Shown here piece by piece: positions 37,262 to 47,506 of a DNA stretch of 64,000 bases. Position numbers and translations under genes: made by a program. Under the pieces are notes generated by a model that was not told the DNA's origin, ran no database searches, and was given only the letters and a program-made list of their open reading frames with translations. The DNA lies in contig NZ_JAIQXE010000001.1 in NCBI RefSeq assembly GCF_020076305.1, forward strand, positions 186,001 through 250,000. The letters run 5' to 3'. The first letter of the stretch is position 1, and each line of letters opens with the position of its first letter. The stretch comes from Flavihumibacter profundi. GTDB taxonomy: Bacteria > Bacteroidota > Bacteroidia > Chitinophagales > Chitinophagaceae.

Positions 37262-38104
37262 TTATTTTATCCTTTCTTTTACAAAAGCCAGCACTTTTTT
37301 ATAAGCATCTTCAGTTGCTTCCTTATTGAAGTTGGGGTTACTTGGATTGGCAAAAGCATGCGTGGCTTCATAACGGTTCAGCAATAATTTTTTCCCGGCT
37401 TTATTCATATTGTCTGCGAATTCCGTTACAATCTGGGGACTGGGGTATTGATCCAAATTCCCAAAAAATCCCAAAACATCTGGTTGTAAAGTTTTGAGGC
37501 GTTCAATATCTTTTTCAGGCTGGCCATAATACATGATGCAGCCAACAGCCTGTTTACCACCAAGGAGGGAAGCCTGCAAACTCCAGCCGCCACCAAAACA
37601 CCAGCCAATGGTGAATACTTTAGCCGACCCGCCTGCATAAGCATATGCGCCATTTATAATAGCTGTTGCACGATCGGTTGTTACCGATTGCATGGCTTTT
37701 GCAGCCTCTTCACGGGTAGTCGTAACTACATTGTCGTATAAATCCAGTGCAATAACATTTACGCCAAGATCCTTGCCCAGCTTTTCTGCCTCTTGTTTAA
37801 TATAATCATTCAGTCCCCACCATTCGTGGATCACAAATAAATAATATTTGGTAGGCTTTGCCGACTTTACTTCCCAGGCATGTGCCGTTTTCCCGTCAGC
37901 AGTAGTATAACTAATGTCTTTGCCATTTTCTGAACTATAGCTGAATGGCAGGGGTTCGTCGTGCTTACTGGTAAAATTCTTGTCAGAGGCATTCATTGCA
38001 TATGCCTCAGTGGCTGAGGCTGCACAGCAGGACATATTGCTGGTTTGGGCGGCAAGGGATCCGGCTATGGCCAGAAAGGAAATTAAGGCAATACTCTTTT
38101 TCAT
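37262..38104 (-). CDS. Exported dienelactone hydrolase family protein
   Basis: This is a 280-residue alpha/beta hydrolase with a signal peptide (MKKSIALISFLAIAGSLAAQ). The dienelactone-hydrolase triad is intact: nucleophile Cys169 in GWCFGGGWS, Asp218 in GNLDQYP and His249 in ATHAFANP. The EWWGLNDYI motif near residue 90 is also typical of the family. The Cys nucleophile marks the DLH group. The natural ester or lactone substrate is unknown. The gene has its own promoter region, divergent from pyrG across 264 nt, and ends at the bidirectional terminator 37209-37236. Confidence 0.9.
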   Translation of the reverse strand: MKKSIALISFLAIAGSLAAQTSNMSCCAASATEAYAMNASDKNFTSKHDEPLPFSYSSENGKDISYTTADGKTAHAWEVKSAKPTKYYLFVIHEWWGLNDYIKQEAEKLGKDLGVNVIALDLYDNVVTTTREEAAKAMQSVTTDRATAIINGAYAYAGGSAKVFTIGWCFGGGWSLQASLLGGKQAVGCIMYYGQPEKDIERLKTLQPDVLGFFGNLDQYPSPQIVTEFADNMNKAGKKLLLNRYEATHAFANPSNPNFNKEATEDAYKKVLAFVKERIK

Positions 38105-38353
38105 AAATTATAGTTTTGGTCAATGTATTGGCGGTTTTATAAAATCAGTCAATGAGTTTGTCCGGCTTTATCTTTTCCTTTATCTTTGCTTGACCTTTCG
38201 GAATTTTCTGCCTCATTTTTCTTTCCGCAGGTCAATTTACAGACTGGGTAAGCGGTTTTCAGCACAGCAATTTATAACACTATTGGACAGTACATAGTTG
38301 TACTATCCGTAATATTTTTTTTAATTGAGCGGCCCGGTCCCTGATCAGAATAA

Positions 38354-40015
<1,662 letters not shown>

Positions 40016-40041
40016 AAAAGCCCTAACCACAAACACTTCCC

Positions 40042-40049
40042 TATCTTTG
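40042..40049 (+). promoter_or_regulatory. -7 element before yidC
   Basis: TATCTTTG matches TAnnTTTG and lies 22 nt before the ATG at 40072. No clear TTTG is found at the -33 position. Confidence 0.5.
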
Positions 40050-40071
40050 CACGTCTTAAAAACATTATTGC

Positions 40072-41916
40072 ATGCAAAGCATGGATCGCAACACGGTTAT
40101 TGGTTTTGTGCTGTTAGGAGTTCTCCTCTTCGTTTACCTGTTTATTTCTTCTAAAAATAGCCAGGAATTACAGGTTAAAAAACAGCAATATGAAGACTCA
40201 ATCGCAAAAATAGACCAGGCAAAAATAAAAGCTGCAGTTGCCAGCAAAGATACCGCTATAACTGCCGCTATTGCTGATTCTACGCTAACTGGCTGGGCGA
40301 AAGCAATTTCAGGAAAAGAATCTTTCCAGGATGTGGAAAACGGACTTCTCTCTATTCGTTTCTCCAGCAAAGGCGGACAACCAACACAGGTTTCCCTGAA
40401 AAAATATAAACGTGCGGATGGTTCACCGGTTACCCTTATTCATGATGGCAGCGACCAGTTTAGCTACCCGGTGAATATCGCACAGAATCAAACGGCGCAG
40501 GCCGCCAACCTTTTCTTCCAGTTTAAAGGTGTACAATCAGATGCTGCAGGCAACCAGGTGGTTACTTATGAAGTGATTGGAAACAACGGGGAATCTATAG
40601 TACATGAATATGTCGTAAAGCCGGATGCCTACCTTATAGATTTTAACCTTAAGCTGAACGGCACTAATTCAATTCTTTCCCAGCAGCAACTTAACCTGCA
40701 GTGGAATGTTGATGCACGCCAACAGGAAAGGGATGTAAAGTACGAACGCCAGCAATCGCAACTGGTACTTGTTGAAGATGGTAATTATGATTACTTCAAC
40801 ATGTTCTCCAACAACCAGAAAAAATTTGAGAAACCCATACATTGGGCCAGTATTAAACAACAGTTCTTTAATACCACAATCATCGCCAAAGATAATTTTG
40901 ACGCGGGCCAGGTAGACTGGACCAGTCCGGGTGATGATTCCTCTCACGTTATCGTTGCAGCCAAAGCCAGCTTTCAGAAAAAACTGGTTGCGGGTAACAA
41001 TGCTATTGTGCCCATGCAGTTTTATTTTGGTCCCAATGATTACAAAATTTTACGCAATGTAGGTGTTGAGAAAATGGATAAGATTGTAAACCTCGGACAA
41101 GGTTTCTATTCGTTTGTAAGGCCAATCAACCAATATATTGTAATGCCTGTTTTTGATTTTATCAAAAAATTCATCGGCAGCTACGGAATCGTAATCGCAT
41201 TGCTTACTTTATTCATCCGCCTGGTAACTTCTCCGTTGGTATATTCCAGCTATTTGAGCGGTGCAAAGATGAAAGCCCTCAAACCGGAAATTGATTCTCT
41301 GAAAGCGAAATTCGGAGACGACCAGCAGGGATTTGGTATGGAGCAAATGAAATTGTTCCGGGAAGCAGGGGTGAACCCGCTGGGTGGATGTATCCCCGCC
41401 CTGATGCAAATCCCCATATTCTTTGCTCTATATAGCTTTTTTAACTCCAATGTGGCGTTACGCGGACAAAGTTTCCTTTGGGCAAAAGACCTTTCGACAT
41501 ATGACGTGATTGCTAAATTGCCATTCTCAATTCCTTTTGGTTTTGGGGACCATATCAGTTTATTTACGATTACAGCCGTATTAACCAGTTTCCTGATTTC
41601 AATATATAATATGAATATGACACCGGATCAAAATAATCCGATGTTAAAATACATGCCGTATATTTTCCCTGTGATCCTGCTGGTGTTCTTTAACCGCCTG
41701 CCATCCGCTTTAACCTGGTATTATACTGTGTCAAATATTATAACGCTCGTACTGCAATGGACAATTCAGAACTATATTATTGACCACGATAAAATTGTGG
41801 CCCAGCTGGCTGAAAACAGGACCAAACCAAAGGCCAAATCGAAATGGGCAGCAAAAATGGAAGAAATACAGGAGACCCAGAAACGTGTTCAGGAAATGCA
41901 GAAAAAAGGGAAGTAA
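40072..41916 (+). CDS. yidC: Membrane protein insertase YidC
   Basis: This is a 614-residue inner-membrane insertase and chaperone. An N-terminal helix (to about residue 30) precedes a large periplasmic beta-sandwich domain (about 45-340), then the conserved 60KD_IMP core with helices starting near 360, including MQIPIFFALYSFF, and a basic, Lys-rich C-terminus that binds the ribosome. Length and domain order are those of Gram-negative YidC. Two ATGs are possible, at 40072 and 40081. Despite being near pyrG, yidC is not next to rnpA or mnmE here. A hairpin terminator follows at 41939-41987. Confidence 0.96.
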   Translation: MQSMDRNTVIGFVLLGVLLFVYLFISSKNSQELQVKKQQYEDSIAKIDQAKIKAAVASKDTAITAAIADSTLTGWAKAISGKESFQDVENGLLSIRFSSKGGQPTQVSLKKYKRADGSPVTLIHDGSDQFSYPVNIAQNQTAQAANLFFQFKGVQSDAAGNQVVTYEVIGNNGESIVHEYVVKPDAYLIDFNLKLNGTNSILSQQQLNLQWNVDARQQERDVKYERQQSQLVLVEDGNYDYFNMFSNNQKKFEKPIHWASIKQQFFNTTIIAKDNFDAGQVDWTSPGDDSSHVIVAAKASFQKKLVAGNNAIVPMQFYFGPNDYKILRNVGVEKMDKIVNLGQGFYSFVRPINQYIVMPVFDFIKKFIGSYGIVIALLTLFIRLVTSPLVYSSYLSGAKMKALKPEIDSLKAKFGDDQQGFGMEQMKLFREAGVNPLGGCIPALMQIPIFFALYSFFNSNVALRGQSFLWAKDLSTYDVIAKLPFSIPFGFGDHISLFTITAVLTSFLISIYNMNMTPDQNNPMLKYMPYIFPVILLVFFNRLPSALTWYYTVSNIITLVLQWTIQNYIIDHDKIVAQLAENRTKPKAKSKWAAKMEEIQETQKRVQEMQKKGK

Positions 41917-41938
41917 GCCATTACGCTGTTAAATAATC

Positions 41939-41987
41939 AGAAAGACCTTTGCATGAATTGTAAAATGCCATAGGTCTTTCTTATTTT
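41939..41987 (+). terminator. Intrinsic terminator of yidC
   Basis: AGAAAGACCT (41939-41948) pairs with AGGTCTTTCT (41972-41981), with an inner GCAT/ATGC helix, and a T-rich tail follows. It starts 22 nt after the yidC stop. Confidence 0.8.
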
Positions 41988-42026
41988 AGACAACTTTGAA
42001 TTGAAAACAAACGTCTGATACATAAC

Positions 42027-42692
42027 ATGAAAATCAAAACCATATTTCTATCCGGTTTATTTGCATTTTCTGCAATGGCAGTTACAGCACAGAAAAAAGT
42101 TTCAGATATTACTATTGTTTATGACGCAGTGATTAATACTGGCAGCGCAGAACCGAAAATGGCAGATGCGTTTGACGGTGCAACGACTACTGTTTTCCTG
42201 AAAGGTGGACTAAGTCGCTCTGAAATGGTTAGCGCAGTCGCCAGTTTTACCACCATACATGACTCCCGCAGCGGATCTGCCGTTGTGTTGCAGGAATTTG
42301 GAGGACAAAAGTTACTGATCCGAATGACACCTGATGATTGGAAAGATAAAAACCGGAAATACGAAGGCATTAAATTTACTACTACCAACGAAACGAAAAT
42401 ACTGGCCGGATATTCCTGTAAAAAAGCAGTTGCACAACTAAAAGACGGTAGTTCTTTTACAGTGTACTTTACAGAAGATATTATACCGGAGAATAATGAT
42501 TATAATTCCCAGTTCACTAACCTGAAAGGTTTGCCGCTTGAATATGAATTGAAACAGGGAAACCTAAATATCAGGTATGTGGTAGCACAGGTGAACCTGA
42601 ATCCGGTACCAGTTTCGAAGTTTGATATACCTAAAACCGGATATCGTGAACTGACTTATGAGGAAAGTAAAAAGGGGAGAAAGGATAAATAG
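42027..42692 (+). CDS. Secreted DUF4412-like or GLPGLI-like hypothetical protein
   Basis: This is a 221-residue exported protein with a signal peptide (MKIKTIFLSGLFAFSAMAVTAQ). The mature part is strand-rich: VSDITIVYDAVIN at the start, a central MVSAVASFTTIHDSR stretch and an LAGYSCKKAVAQL segment near 130. This layout resembles DUF4412/GLPGLI-type Bacteroidota proteins, which share the GY-(x)-C-K-K-A pattern. The function is not known. It is flanked by the yidC terminator and, convergently, by a small exported hypothetical. Confidence 0.65.
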   Translation: MKIKTIFLSGLFAFSAMAVTAQKKVSDITIVYDAVINTGSAEPKMADAFDGATTTVFLKGGLSRSEMVSAVASFTTIHDSRSGSAVVLQEFGGQKLLIRMTPDDWKDKNRKYEGIKFTTTNETKILAGYSCKKAVAQLKDGSSFTVYFTEDIIPENNDYNSQFTNLKGLPLEYELKQGNLNIRYVVAQVNLNPVPVSKFDIPKTGYRELTYEESKKGRKDK

Positions 42693-42694
42693 GA

Positions 42695-43081
42695 TTATTT
42701 ATGCATCCTGACTTTCAGGTGCAGCATTTGTGTGTTATCACTGGTACCCATAGCACCAATATTAATCCTGTGGTTCAAAGGCATTATGTAAGTTGTATTT
42801 CCCTTCTGGTAGGTAACCAGTGAATTGAAGTTGATATAACCGTTGGATTTCTCCTGGTTTAAGGTAATACTCCCTTTATAAGCAGGACCAGCCTTAAGCG
42901 TAAACCCGGTAGTAGTTCTTATGGGAACAAAATCAGCAGTAAGGGAAGTTGATTTTTTATTCCTTTTTTCACCACCCATACTAGCAATTGCCAGACCAGC
43001 AAACCCCAGAAAAAGGGTTGCCACCACCATTTTTAAGGTGTGCCGGGCGATTCTTGTATGAATTAATCTTAACATCATCAC
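42695..43081 (-). CDS. Small hypothetical protein with N-terminal hydrophobic segment
   Basis: This is a 128-residue protein. The N-terminus contains a basic stretch and one hydrophobic segment (VVATLFLGFAGLAIASMGG), which could be a signal peptide or anchor. The rest alternates hydrophobic and polar residues (IRTTTGFTLKAGPAYKGSI), suggesting an extracytoplasmic beta-rich domain. I do not recognise a family. Its stop is only 2 nt from the convergent gene's stop and it starts 140 nt before the TPR gene, which is divergent. Confidence 0.6.
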   Translation of the reverse strand: MMMLRLIHTRIARHTLKMVVATLFLGFAGLAIASMGGEKRNKKSTSLTADFVPIRTTTGFTLKAGPAYKGSITLNQEKSNGYINFNSLVTYQKGNTTYIMPLNHRINIGAMGTSDNTQMLHLKVRMHK

Positions 43082-43220
43082 AAAAGTAGTAAAAATAAAT
43101 GCGAAAATCCTAACCGTTTATCACAAATTTTAATATGTTATTAACGGTTGGTGATAAATAATGTTACAAATACTTGGCCATTTTTTTTGTTTACCCTATA
43201 TTAGAATAACCTATAAGTAC

Positions 43221-44642
43221 ATGAAAGATTACCCCTTTCGCCAGGATAAAGAGGATTTAGAGGAATTGCTGAGGCAGTACAACGACAGGAAGGCCGGCCG
43301 GTCATATTCCTTTCTTGATGAGGAATCCTTCGAAAAAATCATTAATTATTTTGATGAGGCAGAAGACCTTGTGCAGGCGCAGGAAGCCTGTGATATGGCT
43401 GTAGAACAGTTTCCCTATTCTGCCAACCTCTTGCTAAGGAAGGCAGATATCCTTATCGCCACCCGAAAATATACCGAGGCATTATCAATCCTGGACCTTG
43501 CAGAATTGCTGGACAGCAACGATATCAACCTCTATATTCTTCGTACGGATGCCTACCTGGCTCTTGATAAACAGCCAAAAGCAGTTGAGCTGCTGGAAAA
43601 TGCCCTGCAGCTATTCGAAGGCGAAGAGCGGATTGAACTGCTTTTTGAGCTGGCTGATGTATATGATGATTATGAAGAATTCGATAAGATTTTCGATTGC
43701 CTTAAACTAATCCTGGAACAGGAGCCAGCCAATGAAGAAGCACTGTATAAAATCTGCTTCTGGACAGATTTTACAGGCAGAAATGAAGAAAGCATCAGGC
43801 TGCACCAGCAAATCCTGGATGACCTGCCATATAGTGAACTGGCCTGGTTTAACCTGGCAGCGGCTTACCAGGGACTGAAATTGTATGAAAAGGCCATTGA
43901 TGCCTATAAATTTGCAATTACAATTGACGAGAAGTTTGATTATGCTTACCGCAATATGGGGGATGCTTATATCCGTTTGCGGAAATTCAGGGACGCAATA
44001 GAAGTTCTGGAAAGAGTTTTAGAGCTAAGCAGGCCGGAAGATGTCATTTTCGAGGCAATAGGCCACTGTTATGACAGGCTTAAGAATTTTGCCCAGGCCA
44101 GGTTTTATTACCGCAAAGCAGTGCATCTTAACCCTGATGACAGCAAATTGTATTATAAAATCGCCTGTACTTATATTAATGAAGAGCAGTGGAACCAGGC
44201 GGTAAAACAACTGGAAACTGCTATGCATATCCAAAAATCGGTTCCTGAATTTAACCTGGCCATGGGCGAATGTAAAATCAGGCTGGGCGAGACCAGGGAT
44301 GCCATTGTTTATTTTTCCAACGTTGTCAGGGCAAGGCCTAAAGGCAGCAATGGCTGGGAGGCATTGATCAGGTGCCTTTATTTGGGTGAATTTTATGACG
44401 AAGCACTTGAGCAGGCTGAAGCGGCCTTACGCCATACTGAGGGCAAGCCGCTTTTCCTCTATTACAAAAGCGCTATTTTGTTTGCGCTGGGTAAATCAAA
44501 GGAAGCACTGCTTTACCTCGAAAGGGCCTTGCAAAAAGCACCGAAACTGCTGAAAGAATTTGTGGCCCTGCGCCCTTCAATCCTGCAAAATCAACTGGTT
44601 GTTGATGTTATTGCCAGGAACCGGAAAGTCGGAAAGGCATAA
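43221..44642 (+). CDS. Tetratricopeptide-repeat protein
   Basis: This is a soluble protein of about 473 residues starting at the ATG at 43221; an earlier ATG at 43161 would add a hydrophobic, unlikely leader. It is built almost entirely of TPR-type helical hairpins of about 34 residues from residue 40 on (for example LAWFNLAAAYQGLKLYEKAI, FDYAYRNMGDAYIRLRKF), about twelve in number. The consensus Gly-Tyr-Ala pattern is good. Such proteins are scaffolds; the partner is unknown. comA follows after 50 nt on the same strand. Confidence 0.9.
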   Translation: MKDYPFRQDKEDLEELLRQYNDRKAGRSYSFLDEESFEKIINYFDEAEDLVQAQEACDMAVEQFPYSANLLLRKADILIATRKYTEALSILDLAELLDSNDINLYILRTDAYLALDKQPKAVELLENALQLFEGEERIELLFELADVYDDYEEFDKIFDCLKLILEQEPANEEALYKICFWTDFTGRNEESIRLHQQILDDLPYSELAWFNLAAAYQGLKLYEKAIDAYKFAITIDEKFDYAYRNMGDAYIRLRKFRDAIEVLERVLELSRPEDVIFEAIGHCYDRLKNFAQARFYYRKAVHLNPDDSKLYYKIACTYINEEQWNQAVKQLETAMHIQKSVPEFNLAMGECKIRLGETRDAIVYFSNVVRARPKGSNGWEALIRCLYLGEFYDEALEQAEAALRHTEGKPLFLYYKSAILFALGKSKEALLYLERALQKAPKLLKEFVALRPSILQNQLVVDVIARNRKVGKA

Positions 44643-44658
44643 TATGCCAGCGGTTTCC

Positions 44659-44666
44659 TATTTTTG
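44659..44666 (+). promoter_or_regulatory. -7-like element before comA
   Basis: TATTTTTG matches TAnnTTTG and lies 26 nt before the comA ATG. No clear -33 TTTG is seen at the expected distance. Confidence 0.4.
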
Positions 44667-44692
44667 CGCGGCATTTCATTAAACTGCAGCCA

Positions 44693-45463
44693 ATGAATTT
44701 TAATTTGACACAAATGCCCGAAAGGGTAGCAAGGCCACGTACCAAAGGCCTCACAATGGTAATGGATAAGGGATTAAGCATCGAAGAAAGCAAGAACTTC
44801 ATGAGTGTTGCTTACCCGCATGTAGATATCGTAAAGCTTGGCTTCGGTACTTCCTATGTTACCCCAAACCTGCGTGAAAAACTGGATGTTTACCGTTCTT
44901 ATGATATCCCGGTTTATTTTGGCGGAACACTTTTTGAAGCCTTCCTGATCCGTAACCAATTTGAAGATTATATCAATGTTTGCAAGGATTACGGTATTTC
45001 TTATATGGAAGTAAGCGATGGTTCAATCACCATTCCGCATACCGAAAAGTGCGGTTATATAGAAAAGCTTACAAAACATGGCACTGTTTTAAGTGAAGTG
45101 GGCAGTAAAGATGCTGCACATATTATCCCACCTTATAAATGGATTGAACTGATGCGTGCCGAACTGGATGCTGGTTCAACCTATGTTATTGCAGAAGCGC
45201 GTGAAGCCGGGAATGTGGGTATCTACAGGGGCAGCGGTGAAGTAAGAGAAGGCTTGGTTCAGGAAATACTAACCCAGATACCGGAGGAAAAAATTCTTTG
45301 GGAAGCTCCGCAAAAGGCACAACAGTTGTATTTTATAGAATTGATCGGCTGCAATGTAAACCTTGGTAATATAGCCCCATCAGAAATTATTTCACTCGAG
45401 GCCATGCGTGTGGGATTAAGGGGAGATACCTTTAGTTTATTCCTCGATAAAGAAATGGTTTAA
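44693..45463 (+). CDS. comA: Phosphosulfolactate synthase (ComA family)
   Basis: This is a 256-residue TIM-barrel enzyme of the ComA family, which adds sulfite to phosphoenolpyruvate to give phosphosulfolactate, the first step of coenzyme M synthesis in methanogens. The family pattern is clear: KGLTMVMDKGLS, VDIVKLGFGTS, YMEVSDGSITIP, and the EAREAGNVGIYRGSG block near residue 170. Bacteroidota make no coenzyme M, so the product probably feeds another sulfonate, for example the cysteate used for sulfonolipids, but that is an inference. It overlaps aroE by one base (TAATG). Confidence 0.9.
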   Translation: MNFNLTQMPERVARPRTKGLTMVMDKGLSIEESKNFMSVAYPHVDIVKLGFGTSYVTPNLREKLDVYRSYDIPVYFGGTLFEAFLIRNQFEDYINVCKDYGISYMEVSDGSITIPHTEKCGYIEKLTKHGTVLSEVGSKDAAHIIPPYKWIELMRAELDAGSTYVIAEAREAGNVGIYRGSGEVREGLVQEILTQIPEEKILWEAPQKAQQLYFIELIGCNVNLGNIAPSEIISLEAMRVGLRGDTFSLFLDKEMV

Positions 45464-46197
45464 TGAGGCAGTTCGGGCTCATCGGGTATCCATTAGGTCA
45501 TTCCTTTTCCAAAGGATTTTTTACAGAAAAATTTTCTGCAGAAGGCATTGATGCCCGGTATGACAATTTTCCGCTGGAATCAATAACGGCATTTCCAGGA
45601 TTGCTGCAATCCCATCCCCAATTAGAGGGATTAAATGTTACCATCCCGTATAAAGAAAATATAATTCAATATCTGCATCAACAGTCCCCGGTAGTGAGGG
45701 CTATAGGAGCATGTAATTGTATCAAAATTACAAACGGTCAGCTCTTTGGACACAATACCGACGTAGTGGGCTTTGAAAAATCCTTGTGCAGGAAGCTTGC
45801 GGGGCATCATAAAAAAGCACTCGTACTGGGCACAGGTGGTGCTTCCAAGGCAGTTCAGTATGTCCTGGATAAATTGCGCATATCCTATATAGTTATTAGC
45901 CGTAAGGCAGATGCTGCAAATGGAATAGTTGATTATTCGTCATTGCAGCAGGAAGAGATTAAGGATGCTACCCTATGGATCAATACCACTCCACTTGGCA
46001 TGTACCCCCATATTGACGCAGCACCGCCCCTGGATTATGAAACGATAACTTCCAGGCATTATTTATTTGACCTGGTATATAACCCTTCAGAAACAAGGTT
46101 TCTGTCACTGGGCAAAGCAAAAGGGGCAACTATTGAGAATGGCTACGAAATGCTGATCATCCAGGCAAATGAAAGCTGGAGCATCTGGAATAGCTAA
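45463..46197 (+). CDS. aroE: Shikimate dehydrogenase
   Basis: This is a 244-residue NADP-dependent enzyme reducing 3-dehydroshikimate in aromatic amino-acid synthesis. The substrate-binding NVTIPYKE, the nucleotide loop GTGGASKAV and NTTPLGMYP are present. It is somewhat shorter than the 270-residue E. coli protein but complete. Translation is coupled to comA by the one-base overlap, an unexpected pairing. The gene ends 4 bp into the convergent thioesterase. Confidence 0.94.
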   Translation: MRQFGLIGYPLGHSFSKGFFTEKFSAEGIDARYDNFPLESITAFPGLLQSHPQLEGLNVTIPYKENIIQYLHQQSPVVRAIGACNCIKITNGQLFGHNTDVVGFEKSLCRKLAGHHKKALVLGTGGASKAVQYVLDKLRISYIVISRKADAANGIVDYSSLQQEEIKDATLWINTTPLGMYPHIDAAPPLDYETITSRHYLFDLVYNPSETRFLSLGKAKGATIENGYEMLIIQANESWSIWNS

Positions 46198-46625
46198 AGT
46201 CCAAGTTGTTCCTTCACGCCGGGCGGCACACCCATAATTTTCTTCAGGGAATAATCATAACAAACCATTCCGGTTTTTGCTGCAGCAACCAATTTGCTCT
46301 TATTGTCGACTGTTTTTTCAAGCAGGTAAAAGATGTCGAAACCGACACGGGTAAAATCATTGGCAACAACACTAACCAGCACAGTGTCGCCATAAAACAA
46401 TTCAGTCTTAAATTCAATGGCCACATCTCCCATAATGAGCCCGGCACCTGCCATATTCAATTCCGTATAGCCGGAATGATGCAGGAATTGCATGCGGGCC
46501 TCATGGATTAGGCTGAGCAAGGTATCATTCCCCACGTGTCCGCCATAATTAAGGTCGGTAATCCGCACAGCAATTTTGGTTTGGAAAACAAACTTTTCCG
46601 GCATATCCAGTTTAATCCTGGCCAT
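46194..46625 (-). CDS. Acyl-CoA thioesterase (hotdog fold, YbgC/4HBT type)
   Basis: This is a protein of about 143 residues. The ATG at 46625 is chosen over a more distant one because it starts the standard fold, MARIKLDMPEKFVFQTKIAV. The typical ITDLNYGGHVGNDTLLSL region holds a catalytic Asp (in place of the usual Asp-Glu helix start) and a LMGDVAIEFKTEL strand. It hydrolyses short or medium acyl-CoA thioesters in this family; substrate unknown. Its last codons overlap the end of aroE by 4 nt on the opposite strand. Confidence 0.85.
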   Translation of the reverse strand: MARIKLDMPEKFVFQTKIAVRITDLNYGGHVGNDTLLSLIHEARMQFLHHSGYTELNMAGAGLIMGDVAIEFKTELFYGDTVLVSVVANDFTRVGFDIFYLLEKTVDNKSKLVAAAKTGMVCYDYSLKKIMGVPPGVKEQLGL

Positions 46626-46650
46626 AAAAACTATTTCGTGTAAAAATAAG

Positions 46651-47496
46651 TTATTGTTCTTCCTGGAGCATGTTGCCCAGCATAACCATGTCAAAGAGGT
46701 TTGCGGGATCCGGAACATAACTGCGTTTACTTATTTGCAGTTGAAGCTGTTTAATAAGGTCAGCAGCCTGGGTATTATACTGTTCCTGCGAACCATTAAA
46801 CAAGGAAGAATAAGCCGATGCAAATTTTGCGGACAGTTTTACGGGTTCACCTGTTTGTGATGCGATGGTAATATATCGCGGGTTCCTTTTTTGAACGGGT
46901 AATTCCATCAGTTGCAGGGAAGGCGGAACTGTGTAGGATGCCGTGCTTGCATTGGGAAATGAACCCTTTAAAGGAATTTTATTGTTGTGAACCACAGCAT
47001 AAACAGGTTCACGTTTCCGGCTTACGGGTAGTTTATTAATTTCTCGTGTGGAAGCTATTCCTTCGCTGCTCAGGATTGGGGAAGGTCCGTTTTTTGCTGG
47101 TTCATCAGCAAACGATTCATTGTAAACCGGGTTGGCGGGTTTAGCTGGTATTATTGCTGTTGATATTTTCTTTTCACCATAATCAAAGGGGTTATCAATA
47201 AAAATCCATGCAAGGAACCCCGCCACAATGGCCACAGCACCATAACGGAAAAGGTAAGGATAAAGCGGGCGGATAGGAATAACAGGGGATGCTGATTTTG
47301 CAGGTGGCTCAATGTGCAATTGCTGGCTGATAGCTTTCCAGGCACCGGTAGGAGGGAGGGACTCCATGTCCCGTATGCGTCTGGCTAAATTGTTCTCTGC
47401 ATTGATCTCTTCCAGATGCATGGTAATCTTCTTCCAGGCTTCAGGTGGTGGACTGGCTTCCCATTGTAGTATCTTATTGCGTAATAAATCAGACAT
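46651..47496 (-). CDS. Probable anti-sigma factor with duplicated N-terminal motif
   Basis: This is a 281-residue protein starting at the ATG at 47496, 10 nt behind the sigma-factor gene. The cytoplasmic N-terminus contains two copies of a short motif, WEASPPPEAWKKI (12-24) and MESLPPTGAWKAI (44-56), then a single membrane helix (about 83-100) and a Ser/Thr/Pro-rich periplasmic part of about 180 residues. This one-helix topology is that of an anti-sigma factor, but no FecR or zinc anti-sigma domain is recognisable. It would hold the ECF sigma at the membrane until a signal is sensed. Function is inferred from position. Confidence 0.72.
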   Translation of the reverse strand: MSDLLRNKILQWEASPPPEAWKKITMHLEEINAENNLARRIRDMESLPPTGAWKAISQQLHIEPPAKSASPVIPIRPLYPYLFRYGAVAIVAGFLAWIFIDNPFDYGEKKISTAIIPAKPANPVYNESFADEPAKNGPSPILSSEGIASTREINKLPVSRKREPVYAVVHNNKIPLKGSFPNASTASYTVPPSLQLMELPVQKRNPRYITIASQTGEPVKLSAKFASAYSSLFNGSQEQYNTQAADLIKQLQLQISKRSYVPDPANLFDMVMLGNMLQEEQ

Positions 47497-47506
47497 GCAG
47501 GATGAA

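Noticed and set aside
46619-46718. Longer thioesterase start at 46718
   Set aside because: The extra 31 residues run into the anti-sigma gene's 3' end and lack conservation; the ATG at 46625 begins the standard fold.
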